Below are positions 1 through 12,068 of a stretch of 64,000 nucleotides of DNA, one piece after another (the stretch's first letter is position 1; the number at the start of each line of letters is the position of its first letter). The DNA is from Galerina marginata (lineage: Eukaryota > Basidiomycota > Agaricomycetes > Agaricales > Galerinaceae). The stretch spans positions 471,315-535,314 of the forward strand of contig JAECYW010000032.1 of NCBI GenBank assembly GCA_023014335.1, in the 5' to 3' direction. Position numbers and translations under genes: made by a program. Under the pieces are notes generated by a model. The model did no database searches. It had not been told where the DNA came from and saw nothing but the letters and a program-made list of their open reading frames with translations.

Positions 1-767
1 GGCCGAGGTCCCAGCCATCACTCTCCATCCCTAAGAGAGTTAGCGTCCTCGTCAGCATTGCTCACACAGCATTTCTTCAGTGTATGTCTAAAAATGTTTG
101 CAATTAACCGAACAATAATTCGCTTGCTTTATTTGATATCAGCGTCCAGAAATCTTGATGAGACGACGTGTTTTCCTATTTAGAATGCGAAGAGATTAGC
201 CATGGCGTTCTTGCAAATGAAGACAGCTTATATGAATACCGTGATGATAGAAAGAAAACCAGTTTCAAGTGGCTCCACACACAACTGATTGATCTGACAT
301 GTTTCTGGAGTTTGATTGAACGTTCTAGCGTCGTGAACGAGAAATGGATATGAAAACATAGGCAGCCGGGTTGACTCTGCATTGCAGTTCGTGCACTATA
401 TTTCAATTCCGACATAAAGGATGCGGTTCTCTTGTCCCTGTCGTCAGTTTGTCTTAGAAAACCTCCTCAAGCAAAAAGAAATTTTAATCCTGGTCGCTTT
501 GGCGACCTCGATGGCTATAAATACAACTTGACATGCCATCTGTCCTGGAGTACCTCTGCCTTTTCATCATTTGCGGCCAGACGTGCGCACGGCTACCCGC
601 AATGCAGCCCCAAAGCCGTTTACATGTCCAAGGAGCATCGCAATTGAATTACATATGCGGCTTGCGGGGCTATATGGTTCTTGAACTGCTTTTCAGTTTC
701 GATCAGCCTCAAAAGCATAAAAGGGCCCAGTTCGAATGGACTTTAGCTCAAGTTTCCACGTCCCACA
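1..767. other. 5' flank, no gene recognised
   Basis: I see no convincing gene here. Open frames are short and overlap in several frames without recognisable motifs. A TATAAATA box lies at 516-523, about 250 nt upstream of the ATG at 768, and could belong to the promoter of the next gene; that link is inference. Base composition is ordinary and unlike the T-poor block that begins near 2960. Confidence 0.4.
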
Positions 768-2369
768 ATGTCTGAAACTGTCGCAGAGGTCGTCTCCCCT
801 CTTTTGCTCAGCGTATTCCGCGATTTTCAAGTGGTTAATTTTGCGCGAGGTGAGCAGTTGAATTCGCCTTATATTTCTTGCATTTTAAATCTCTCATCTA
901 GTGGCCTCAAATTCCATAATTTTATACGATTACCGTGAGTTCACGCTTCCTCCGCGTCGCATTTGCGAACGCTGAATGTTCCACCAGTCATAACTCTTGA
1001 CAAAGAGGTAAATAAATCTATTCACTTCATAGACGTTCCTTTGACTGAAGCTCAGAAAGGTGGTATTAGGTTGGGTAACTACCTCCCCCCGTTAACACCT
1101 TTCAAGATCCTGAGGTCAGCGATTTTAGAACAAAAAGTGGTCCATGGCAAACGCGTTATTTTTCATGGTTAGCTTTCGGTTCCGTCATGCTCTTGAATTC
1201 AGTTTTAAATTCTACTAGAATCGGTATTACATATTATTTTCCACTATGTAAGTTTTTCCGTCCTGCGTATCGTTCATTTGATATCTTCGACTGACTACTT
1301 CCAGATTCAGCTTGTACGGTAAAACAACACCAACCTCGTCATACGAATAAAGCTAAATGCGACTCAGGATTCTTCGCCAGTGGTATAACCCTTTCTGTAA
1401 GTTGTCGCTGCCCAATGTTAATGGGTTTTGCATTTAACGGACCTTACACCGAAAACTCAGTTGTACGACTTCTCATTAAACCCCGGAACATACACTTACT
1501 GAAGCTCGTTTTGCGTACAACTCTTTTTTTAGCTGTAAGTCAGGAAATCATTCCCAGCACACGAATTCTTGACACCTTTGTAGGTCAGCATTATACTCGA
1601 TGGGAAGGTTGGACTGGCTTGGCCGCCTCCATGCTGGCTCAAGGTCAGCCAAAGCGTTTGAAACTACCCACTGTTTTTGTTTGTGTCTTGATAATTCCAG
1701 CAGCAATTTTACAACTGCGGATCTACGCGCTTTATAGGCGCAACAAGAAGATTTTGGCCTTGATGCTTACATTTTATATTGTTCTATCCGCAGTATCTGC
1801 ATGGATAATGTGGAATTATCTGGCTTTAACTGTGGTGTCAATGATTTCGTTCTTTGGCAGGGGGTCCTGCATAGGTTCGGATGAAACCTCTCACCTCTAC
1901 CCATTTTATATCCCTCTCTTGTTATTTGATGGCCTGCTATGCGTCTTGGCCATCGTTAAAGGGCTCGAAGCGACCAAATCGACTGGTTCTTTTTTCCACC
2001 GTGGTCAAAGCCTCATAGAAATTTTTGTTCAAGATTCTATATTTTATTTCTTGACGTGTGTGCCCCGTTTTTTACACCTCTAACTTTGTAACATGACACG
2101 CGCCTCCTTTTCTTTTCACAGTATCGGCATAATATATCTTGTCTGCACTCTGTGCATCAGGTTCGAACCAGTGAGTCCTCAGATATCCTCGGCTCATCGG
2201 GTTGAATAGGTTATTCTAAAATATTTGGCAGCCTGCGTTGGTTGGTGCTTCCGTGGGGTTTGCCCCCGCCTTGTCCAGCGTTTTCGCAAGCAGAGTTATA
2301 TTTAATCTTCGCGAAGCAGGTCTTGAGAAAAAAGACGTGTATTATAGTCAACCAATACGCTTTAGATAA
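768..2369 (+). CDS. DUF6533-like multi-pass membrane protein (agaricomycete family), intron-rich
   Basis: Probable integral membrane protein of the large agaricomycete DUF6533 family; its biochemical role is unknown. Exons that splice in frame are 768-849, 902-934, 988-1007, 1060-1074, 1129-1167, 1219-1247, 1305-1318, 1368-1396, an unresolved part up to 1643, then 1701-2055, 2122-2170 and 2232-2369. The N-terminal product reads VASNSIILYDYLITLDKEV, then GWNKKWSMANALFF, then NRYYILFST. This fits the family pattern of a YD..LT.D.EV segment followed by W...W....LF..NRY. The middle has RWEGWTGLAASMLAQ and LQLRIYALYRRNKK, then hydrophobic segments. The last exons give QDSIFYFL, IGIIYLVCTLCIR and SRVIFNLREAG, again typical of the family C-terminus. 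The start is the first ATG giving a conserved-looking N-terminus. The exon joining 1397-1583 is not resolved, so minor decay cannot be excluded. Family call is recognition by eye, not a search. Confidence 0.72.
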
Positions 2370-2960
2370 AATCAAGGCCATGCCCAATGGGCTTCGGGTC
2401 GCAGGTCCGACCGCAAGAGATGGAGATGAGTTGGTCAATAGGACATACTAGGGAAAGGATGCATATAAATATTTAAAGGAGAACGACGGGGAAATGAAAA
2501 ATGCCGACAATCCGAGCACAGTTTGATGATTAACCCGACAAATGCCATTTCTTGGGAATTTAATCCTCAGGTTCAAAGAAGGTGAAATAGTTAGAAACTT
2601 TTGGCCGTCATGACATAGACCAACTTGACTCGGAAAGGCCTAATTAGCGTAATTGAAAATAATCCCGCTCTCTACGACGCTGAACGCTAGCTAGAATATA
2701 AGCAACAAATCACCTGCATCTATAGTTATTCTTCCGAAAATCCACGAGCTGGATCGGTTTTTCGGGGGGCGCCGCCTTGGCGGCGTCCACCGAAGGAAAT
2801 ACAAAGAAAAATTTATATATTCGGGTAGTCCTCCTCCTCCCCTTTCCAAAGAGCCCCCACTCGAGGGAATAGGCCCACACAAAGAAAAGATACAGAAAAG
2901 ATAGTAAAAGGGGAATATAATAAGTGCCCGGAAAATGAAAACAATGCCCCCCACGGCGCG
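2370..2960. other. intergenic stretch; hairpin at the edge of the skewed block
   Basis: No gene seen. At 2767-2788 two 10-nt arms (GGGCGCCGCC and GGCGGCGTCC) can pair across a 2-nt loop with one G-T wobble. Just downstream, base composition switches to the C- and A-rich, T-poor block that contains the helicase gene, so this may lie near the boundary of an inserted segment. No target duplication or terminal repeat was found to prove this. Confidence 0.35.
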
Positions 2961-5085
2961 CGATTGCGATATACCCGATTAGGCAGCCAAACTACCGAAA
3001 ACGGAACCCCCAAAATCCAAGATGCCCCCCCCCCCCTCTCCCACCCCAACGGACCCACCGAACGCCCCTCCGCCCCCCCACCCAAAGCGGGCCGGGGAAC
3101 GGAGGTCCGTGCGCGCACCACAAACAGAGAAGCCTGCCCCCCCCCCCCCCACCCCCCTCCCATCGCCTCCCCCCCCTCCCTTCCCTCGGGGGCTACGATA
3201 GCCAACCCGCCCCCCTCCCCCCCATCGTCCCCTCCCCACGACAGTGCCAGATACGTCAAAGGAAACAACCACGCAAACCAAACAGCCCCCCCCCCCTCCC
3301 GCCCGCCAAAAGCAACGGCCCGGGAACCCCGCCACGTACGCAACCAGCAACACGACCCACAGGGACTTCCAGTCTACGCGTAACAAGCAACCCTACGACA
3401 ATCACCCCGCCCCCAAAAATCGTCCACTCCCACGGCCACCGACCGCGACGACTACAACGAGGACGCCGTTCCGAAACATCCCGCACCCAACCCGAACGTC
3501 CCACCGTGCAGCCCGTCCCGTCCCGCCATGCAGCCCGTCCCGTCCCGCCATGCAGCCCGTCCCGTCCCGCCATGCAGCCCGTCCCGTCCCGCCGTGCAGC
3601 CCGTCCCGTCCAACGTCCCGTCCCGCCGACGCCTCCCCCGGGAAAACCCAACCACTCCCAGCATACAGCATCCCGCCATCAGGCGCACGCCAATGCCCCT
3701 CCCCACGCCAAAGTTCCCAGGCACGACACGACAAGGAATCGAGGCCCTGCTGCGTAACAGCAGACCAATGAAAGGAGGAAGCGCCCAAGCCGGATAAGGC
3801 GGGAATCGAGGTTCGATCAAAAAGGGCCAATCACGTAATATCCACAAGTCCGCAAGCACAAACGGCGCCTCTCATCGCACGACCATCACTGACATCGCAG
3901 TGGACTATCCGCAGCGTATTCATTCCGACGACATGCACGATACAAGAAAACAACCAACAGAAGCACCCCCAAAGGAGGAACAGACCCGACAGGGAACAGT
4001 CACAACGACGGACCGGGACATCCAAAGCATGACAGGTCCTACGCTAACCCAAACAAACCAGCACAAACCAACCCCCCCCCCCCAAAAAAAAAAACGAGCA
4101 GGTCTAACTCGCAATTACCCCATACGCGTCCAGACGACACCACCCACGACACTACCAGTACGCACGGACCTACGAACTACGAACGACGGTCCAGACGACA
4201 GTGCGGACGCCAGAGGCAGGGACAGTAAGCCAACCGCCCACCAAAAGCGAACGGAAACTGACCCCAGTATACAGTGGCCACGACGAACGCGTCGGGGACA
4301 GCGGTACCACCAAACACGCCAGCAAAGCCACCGGCAACGGGGATCAGGACAATAGACGGTGCGTCGATAACGCGGCGAACACAACGAACAACGCACAGTA
4401 AACGCGAAACAGCAGGCCATTCGAACAGAGACAAGTCGACCCAACCGCGCATACCAATGACGACAGACAGTAAGTCAACGTTACCACGACACAAACGCGA
4501 AAAAGAACGCATACATGTGCACAACAGAAACACCGGACGCCCCAACGCACAACAGACCAGAAAGAGCAATCGGGAGAGCCTCGATCGAACCGCACGAAAC
4601 ACCGAAGATAGGAAACAGTGAGTAGGGCGCTGCCGACGAACAAAAACAATGCAGATAACAAAAGCAGACTCCACCAGAACAACCGCGTACGAACCAAGCA
4701 GATCACCAATGCAAATGACCGAAGACGGTGAGACGGGATAGGGCACAAAAAAAAGAAGCGAAACTCATCTACGCGTACCACAGGAGCTACGACGAAAAGA
4801 TCCAAGAGGGACGGAACCACAGACAGTGAGACGAAGCAACCAATAAGAAAGAAACACCAAACTAATTCCCAAAAGCAGGCACACGGGCCAGCGCGCCACA
4901 TACAGAAGCACACAGAAACGACTGTGAGCAAGGAACAGCCCACAAAAAAAAAAATGCGCAACTAACCGAACCAACAGACGCCACGACAGTCCCGCCCACA
5001 TACCGAATAAACACAAACAGAACCGCGAACAGTAAGAGACACAGCCCCAACAGGTCCGCACAACTGAACGTAAAAAAAAGCGACC
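2961..5085. other. C/A-rich, T-depleted leader upstream of the helicase gene
   Basis: The + strand is dominated by A and C with runs of 8-11 C (for example near 3028 and 3140). T depletion removes stop codons, so long open frames appear in several frames at once. None has a recognisable motif and I do not call them genes. From about 4200 onward donor-like GTAAG/GTGAG sites are followed 45-60 nt later by acceptors, one with a clear CTAAC branch site (4924-4978). Upstream small exons or a spliced 5' UTR of the helicase gene are therefore possible. The first ATG after an in-frame stop in the helicase frame is at 5086. Confidence 0.4.
3498..3625. repeat. 22-bp GC-rich minisatellite
   Basis: About five head-to-tail copies of a 22-bp unit (core GCAGCCCGTCCCGTCCCGCC) with a few substitutions and a partial copy at the right end. 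Because 22 is not a multiple of three, all three frames of each strand read as the same rotating peptide, which explains the overlapping open frames here. Confidence 0.85.
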
Positions 5086-8000
5086 ATGACTGCACGCGAA
5101 GCGCATGTACCATACACCCAGCAAACAGAAGCCATAGCGGAAACAAACACGAAAACAACAGCGACGACAAATGCGCATACCAGAACACCCACGGACAACC
5201 CAGACAGACCAAAATTATCCGGAACAACCCATGGTAAGCCCGCTACAATGGCCCTCACGAAAAAAAAAGCGAACTGCCTGACCGAATCTATCGCAACAGC
5301 AGAAAAAGAGAACCAGGCGCACGCAGACGAGAGGGGGACCCCCGAAACATCCCCGAAGCCAACGCAAATACCACTAGAAACTACCCCACCACGTCATCCT
5401 GCGGGAGCGAAACAAGCCCCAGGTGGCACGAAGACAAGCTATCGATGCACACAGCCAGGATGTGAAACTCGGACAGGACACACCCGAAAGACCCACCAGC
5501 GACTATACCACCAGACATACACCCACGTGGCCTACCAAAATCCACTTGCGGGTGACATACTATATAGACAGGAAGACGGCTGCTTCCACTGTGTAAGATG
5601 TCAGCGAGCCACAAGAGACCCCGGCAAAATTCAAGTAAGTGCATAGACCAAACAAAAGGGAAAAAAAAAACACGATACTCAAACGTGTCTCCAGGAACAC
5701 ACCCAGAGGTGCAAGGGGGCGCAAGGAGAAACCCATTTCGACGACGAAAGCAACCCTGCGAGCCCGACGACGCCCCCACCGGAGCTGTGCGATGACGACT
5801 ACATCCGTACACCAGATCCGTACACCAAATTAGAGACCGACGATTACGATCTACCATCCCTAGGAATAGGAATAAACAGGCTCATATGCTCAATCGTCTG
5901 CATCCATTGCGGGCGAGTTGTCGCTCCCAAAGGCCTAGTCAAGCACGTCAAGGAGCATCTACGCTATGTGGAAGTCCCACAGGGACTGACAGAGACTTTA
6001 CAAAGCCGGTATCACATCGAAGAGCGACCCAAATACCCCGAGACAATATGCGAACCAATATTCTCAATTCCCATACACCCCTACGAACTAGAGTTTTGTG
6101 TGCAGTGCAACAAAGGGTATAGCAACAGGGACTCGTTATCCAGCCATTTTCGAAAGGCACACGAGCACGGCGACCACATCGCGGCCAAGGGCTATGGCCA
6201 GTGGATAAACAGCGGTACGAGCGGACGCTATATACGGGTCAACATCGACAAACTAAGGCGCAAGGCGGACGAGGAAATCGATCATGTCGCGATTTTCATG
6301 AAGGAGCATCCACCGCTTATTGACTATGCAACTACAGCCATCAGGGGACCGGAGGACGATCAGAATCTCTCAGTGTTTTACCACAGAGAACAGTGGATCG
6401 AGCATTTGAAAGGCCATACGCCGGCAGATCTCGCGGAGGCAGCACGTTGCGCAGTGGACAACGAACCAGACGGAGCGATCTTACGCGAACTTGCGCACAG
6501 ATACCTCCAACGCACCCAAGAAGAGATAACGAAACACAATGGATTCGGGTTAATGAAGGACATAGGAGGGGTGCATATCAATCTGCAAGTACAACCCATA
6601 TAGCTACGACTATAACGTACTAACAGCCCGAATTACACAGCCCAAGCGAACACAAGGACTTCCGACGAGTCCAACCAGGCACCGTCACAAAATACTCAGA
6701 GGTGCTCTTCCGCCTCGTATTTGCCTGTCATCGTTTCTACGGAGGGGACTGGACCGCAGCATACAGACTCCCCCCACTGGACACACAGCAGCTCGAATCG
6801 CTCGAAGATCTGCGTAATGCAATAGATGAAAGACTAGACCTGGAAAACACAGCGCACAACGAAGAAGAAGAGGACGAGATAGTATCAGAATACGAGGCCA
6901 GGCTCGACGAGCTATTCCATCGGGCCTGTGTCAACCTAATGATGACCAATCGTAACTATTACGCCGCGACGAGGAACCTCGACAGATTTTTTACGCCTGT
7001 CATATGCTACGCAGTCATACGATGCATTAGGGAATCGGGTGCCATGGCCAAGGCCTCCGTACTCAGTCAGGACTACGCTGCGCTCATGTATTCCATTCGC
7101 GCCAGTGTATTGCACGAGAGTGTCGTAAGGAGTCAGAACACAGGCAGGAGCGTTCCGGAGTGAGTCCATTTCCATACACCGTTGCCCACGCTAACCCAAT
7201 GCGAACCAGCGAATTCGAGACACTCCGAGAGTTCACAATAGACCGAAAGGAGACCCCGATGGCGTTTCTGTACAATGCGATGACATCGCTCGCATCCATA
7301 AGAGCCAGCGAAACCACAGATGCTGAATTTATGTTCACCGATGCATCCGGGAGAGAAGTCAGTTACAAAGGAGCCAAGATCAGAGTTGGCGAACTCAAAG
7401 AGATGGTGGACGGAACGCTCAAATCCTACAAGGAAAAGCTAGCAGAAGTGGCGTTTCTAGGAGAGGAGCCACCACCCGAACTCTTCCCAGACATTGACAT
7501 CGAAAGTCTGGTGGACGACATATCAAACCGAGCACCCGGTTATAGCTTTCTAGACGACCCACGCAATAACTTGACACAATATAACCGCGCATACGGAACA
7601 TGGTTGTTTTCGGACAGGAAGCGAGCGGAACGGTTTGTCAAGTACGACGGCGAGAAGCATGTTTGGATACCGGAGCAATGCGAAAGGATGCTCCTCAAGC
7701 TACAAGAGATCCGCACGATCCTCCATACAGGCACAGTATACAGCCACGGGGCCACGGCCCGGGGGACGGAAGCCGCACGCCAACCATTTCGCCAGATAAC
7801 AGGTTCGCAGCGGAGCCTCGTATTGCTATTCCATACCATGTGCATTGTAGACTGTCAAGACAAGACGTCCAAGAGGACCCTAAAGGACAAATACGTTCCG
7901 CATGTGCCTACCCGCGAGTATGCGCTAGCCCTGATACACAATCTCCTCATTATCCGTCCGTTCGAAGAACTACTCGTGCGAAAGCTCTATCCGGAAGACT

Positions 8001-11000
8001 CGGAGATCGTCTTTCGATATCACCACCAATTGTGGCCCGGATACCGACGCGCCATTACAGGTGACGACGTAGGCAACAAGATGGCGGCCATCACAGAAAA
8101 ATATCTGGGAAAACCATACAAAATGACCTGGTGGCGGAGCCTGGTTACGACATATTCGAAACAGTTCGAGGACCAGTCGTTATACGAACTCCATCAAGAG
8201 TACTACGCCGACACAGCCAACATGCATACGACTGATATGAGCAACAAGCGATATGGTGTCCTAAAATCGAACCTAGACGGGTCAGATACGAGACTCATAG
8301 TAGGGTGCATAAAAGTCGGACTCGAATGGCACAAGCTACTCGACATCGGACAAGACAAGCCATTCAGTGTGACTCACAGCGGCGGAGGCCAAGCACAGAC
8401 GTCACCCCCGGATCACGGGGCGACATGTCAATGCACAAGAGGTCAGTCATTAAACAAACAGACAAGGTCGACGTTGCTGAAAGGAAAAAAAAAAAAATAG
8501 GAGGAACAGACACCGAACTGCTTACCGAGAGGGCCATCTCCAAAATGACACACGACATCGTACAGAGGGTCAGTAAGGAAGTCCAAGAGCCCATCAAGGA
8601 CACGCTCGTGGAGATGGCGACTACGTATTTTCCGAAGCCGCCACCGAGGCCCGATACGTCGTCACTGAAGCAGGTGTCCGCCATAGCGGTCCATCCATCG
8701 CGTCGAGCAGCTCTTAGAAAGTATTTCGGCGACGACAGAGCACAGTTTACATGTCCGGAGCAGGGCATATTACTAGAGCGAATACTGCAAGGCAAAGACT
8801 GTATGCTGGGAGTCCTAGGCACTAGTTTTGGGAAGACGGCCCTCATACTCCTACTTGCCAGAATGTATGCCGCGCCGAGAACCATCATCGTCGTGGTCCC
8901 CCTCCACGCGCTATACGAAGACCTCTGGTCAAGAGGTGCCAAAGAAAACATCACAGTCGACCATTGGCACCCCAACCCGAGGTATTACAACCCCGCAGCC
9001 GCGATCATATGCTGTGCGGTCGAGCACTTAGAGTTCCCAGCATTCAAAGAGTAAGTCGAACCCAACATCGCGCGACGAGCCCAACTGACAGAAAGTGGCA
9101 GGTATCTCGTCGAGATGGAAAACAGTCAACGCCTGTACCGCGTCATATTTGACGAGGTGCACAAAGTCCTAACCGACAGTTCGTATCGGAAAGCTTTCCA
9201 CTCAGTCTGGGCACTCGTTACAGTGAAAACCCAGCTCACGGGTCTTACGGGGTGCCTTCCACCCCATCTAGTCGGGGATCTAGCCAAGATAATGTGGGTC
9301 GACTGGAGTATTATCCGGATGCCCTCGAACCGAAAAGAGCTAGTCTACAAAGTTGAAAGGGTGAAAGATCCGATGGACTCTGCGCTCGACTATCTCGAAG
9401 AGTGCCAACTGCGCTATAGACCCGTTGACCGCGCCATCGTGTTTTGCCGAAGTATCCACAAAGCCGAACGCATGGCAGCCGCCATCAACGACAGAAGGAA
9501 GGCAAGAGGAGAAGGGTGTGAACCATTACAAGCCTATCACTCCAAAAACGAAGAAAAAGACAACAAACAGACGATGGCCAAATGGAAAGAAGGCACGGAG
9601 AAGATAATGATCAGTACCACCTCGTTGGGCTGTGGGTTAGACTATAGCAGTATTCGCGACGTGGTGCACGTTGAACTAGCATGGTCGATATTGGACCAGT
9701 ACCAGGAAGACTCGCGGGGCGGTAGGGATAAACGCGCCTGCAATGCCGTGACGTTTATACCCAGCGATGGAAAGAAGCCCTGGACAAGCAACGAAGGAGT
9801 GTATGATATAGGCAAAGACAAGGTTCATGAGTGGGCAATGTCGGCGGACAGGCAGTGCATGCGCATTATCCCCAGCCTCTTCCTTGACGGCGTAGCCGTT
9901 ACGTGCAGTCTGATCCCAGGCGCAGAATACTGCTCACATTGCCAGGCCCAGGAAACCCAAGCGCCACCGAAAGAACCATACATCTTGCCAGTCGCGACGC
10001 CCGACACCAATGACCTCCAGCTTGCGATGAAAAGCGACTGGTACAAGGAACAGCCACCCGTACCAGCACAGGTACAGAAGCAACCCGAACATGTGCAAGG
10101 ACGGGCGACGGCCCCAGCCCCACCGGTTCAAGGCAGCCGACTGGCGCCGACGATCCCGATGCGACCGCCCACCCAAGCACGTCAATCGGAGAATCACAAC
10201 AGCATCGCACGAAATCCAGGGTACGCGACAAATACCAACCGACCGGGGATAGTACAAGCACCAGGGCAGTTAGCAGTGCGAATGTGGGCCGCACCAAACC
10301 AAGGCCAAACAGAGAACAGACCAAGAGCGATATTGGCTCCAGAGACCGCTACGCCCCAGACGCTCTATCCAACGGTTCGTACTACAGCCCCCCCAGCGGA
10401 AGCAAGCTCCAGTCCGGCGAGCATTACGCCCACGCCAACCAGTAGAAAACGGATACGATACGCATATGAAGACTTAGACGCGCACCACAGCAACCCGGAG
10501 AAAAGGCAAAGGACAACCGCATCATTTCCCGTCTACGACAGACAACAAGAGCGGGATCCGACACAGTATGTCCAGTGACTGGCAGAAAGCATACGACGAT
10601 GACAAAACAATTGTGCAGGTCGAATCGCCACACGGAGTACGCCTCTCCGAGGATCGATCTAACACGAATACAGCGTCCGCCAAGGTCAGTGTCCCATGTA
10701 CGAAACCGCGAAAGTCGATGCTGAGCAATGCACAGTACACTCATCCGCCGGTCAGTCCGTAGTAAAACCATTCTAGGAGGCTAATTCAACATAGGCGAAT
10801 TCCATCCAGGACGAGCACGAACCAGTAAGTACAAAAGTTCACATGAGAGCAGACTAACCAAGCCCCAACACAGAACGATGTCATCGCAGTACATGTAATG
10901 CGTCTACTCATGAGAATAAGATCATCGGAGCTAACCCACCCCAAATGATGCAGCACACCGCCCGCGACAAGGTACGTGTTCGATTTTTCAACGACGTCGA

Positions 11001-12013
11001 GTACCCGACCTCGAAGCAGGCCTGGGGCCAATAGACAGGACGTCCGACTGCACAGGTAAGGGCTACGAACGAGTCAACGGAGGTGATATCAGATGACACC
11101 CACAGGTCCCCACAACCGAAGCAATACGGGAGCCACAGCGCCAAGCCGGCGACGCTTCCGCCAGACAACAAAGAAGATCCATTCATTGCAGGCCCAGAAG
11201 CCAGACAGCTAGGGCGGCGTACCCAGCAAGAGGCCGATGCATACCCAAACGACGATCCCATGAACATAGATCCGCCGAGAAGCATGCACCCAATCCCGCC
11301 AACACAACACCGCCCAGAACGCGACGCGCCTATCCGTCCACCTGTACAGGGCCGGTTCCTCCCGCCCCCTCCGACCGCCCAAGCGGGAGTAAGATCACGC
11401 ATAGCGACCCAGGCCATGCAAAAAAAACAACAAGAATGGGAGACGGCCGTCGTGAAACCCCTAAACGGAATATTTTCCCAATTCAAGGAAAAATGTATAG
11501 CATGTTACTTCGCAGAAACGAACGGTTGGGATCGACACCCGACAGACTCCTGCCATCAACACAGGGACATGTATGGAAGCGACCCAGCGTTTAATTTATA
11601 CAGAGAAACGTTCCGGGCGGGCGACAGGCGAGGATTGTGTTATGGATGCTATGGTCCAGCGGTACGATAAAAACAGACAAAGAAAAAAAAAAACAACAAG
11701 CGCTCAAATCAATTCACAGGAAACAATGAAGCACCACCCCAAAATGGGGCCGAAATGCGATGCCAATAATATTCTGATGTGGATCAGTTATTGCTACCGA
11801 CTGCATCGGCAAACTCTACCACAGTGCCCGTTCATCCCATCACATGTCGACGTCGACAACAACACGTTTCCCATCTGGTTGACGGAAACTGTAGAAGAAA
11901 TAGATGCGAATTATTGGGTCGACCCACAGAAGAAGCGACGGAATATGTGGCCATTTACGATATGGCTCATCAAAAGCATCGGAGAACAAACTACGGACCA
12001 AGGGGGCATGTAG
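5086..12013 (+). CDS. OrsD-type C2H2 zinc-finger / RecQ-like DNA helicase, 14 exons
   Basis: Predicted nuclear ATP-dependent 3'-5' DNA helicase of the RecQ group with an N-terminal OrsD-like zinc-finger region, like telomere-linked helicases of other fungi. Exons: 5086-5634, 5695-6588, 6627-7159, 7210-8441, 8501-9050, 9102-10441, 10491-10684, 10736-10750, 10795-10824, 10874-10894, 10954-10971, 11039-11055, 11106-11661, 11720-12013; they sum to 6243 nt, 2080 codons plus stop. Zinc sites: C169-x2-C172 with H185/C189, C252-x2-C255 with H267/H271, C318-x2-C321 with H334/H339. Helicase core: Q of PEQ before Walker A GTSFGKT (1176-1182), DEVH (1270-1273), LTGLTG, AIVFCRS, ISTTSLGCGLDY, and motif VI QEDSRGGRD (1454-1462). 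A C-terminal Cys/His cluster has C1928-x2-C1931 and C1976-x2-C1979. Uncertain points: the 38-nt intron 6589-6626 (6571-6626 also fits) and the frame change through 10442-10490; without that intron the frame stops at 10578. Confidence 0.75.
10685..11105 (+). other. microexon cluster of the helicase gene
   Basis: Six introns of 51, 44, 49, 59, 67 and 50 nt flank five exons of 15, 30, 21, 18 and 17 nt (10736-10750, 10795-10824, 10874-10894, 10954-10971, 11039-11055). All junctions are GT-AG, and joining them keeps one frame without stops. That frame leads exactly into the C-terminal Cys/His-rich exon at 11106. The peptide pieces are YTHPP, ANSIQDEHEP, NDVIAVH, HTARDK and DVRLHR. Read without splicing the stretch has stops in every + frame. 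Confidence 0.6.
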
Positions 12014-12068
12014 AAGCGAATCGGGAGACAAATACGACAGCAGTCACAATCAAAACAGCGTAGACAGA

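Noticed and set aside
2964..4961. Several long overlapping open frames on both strands
   Set aside because: The + strand here is almost free of T, so stop codons are rare in every frame. The frames are Pro/Arg/Thr-rich low-complexity on one strand and Gly/Cys/Val-rich on the other, with no domain.
8305..8500. Separate helicase gene starting near 8305
   Set aside because: This frame starts with GTG. A 59-nt intron (8442-8500) joins the upstream OrsD-containing frame to the helicase frame in phase, which is the better explanation.
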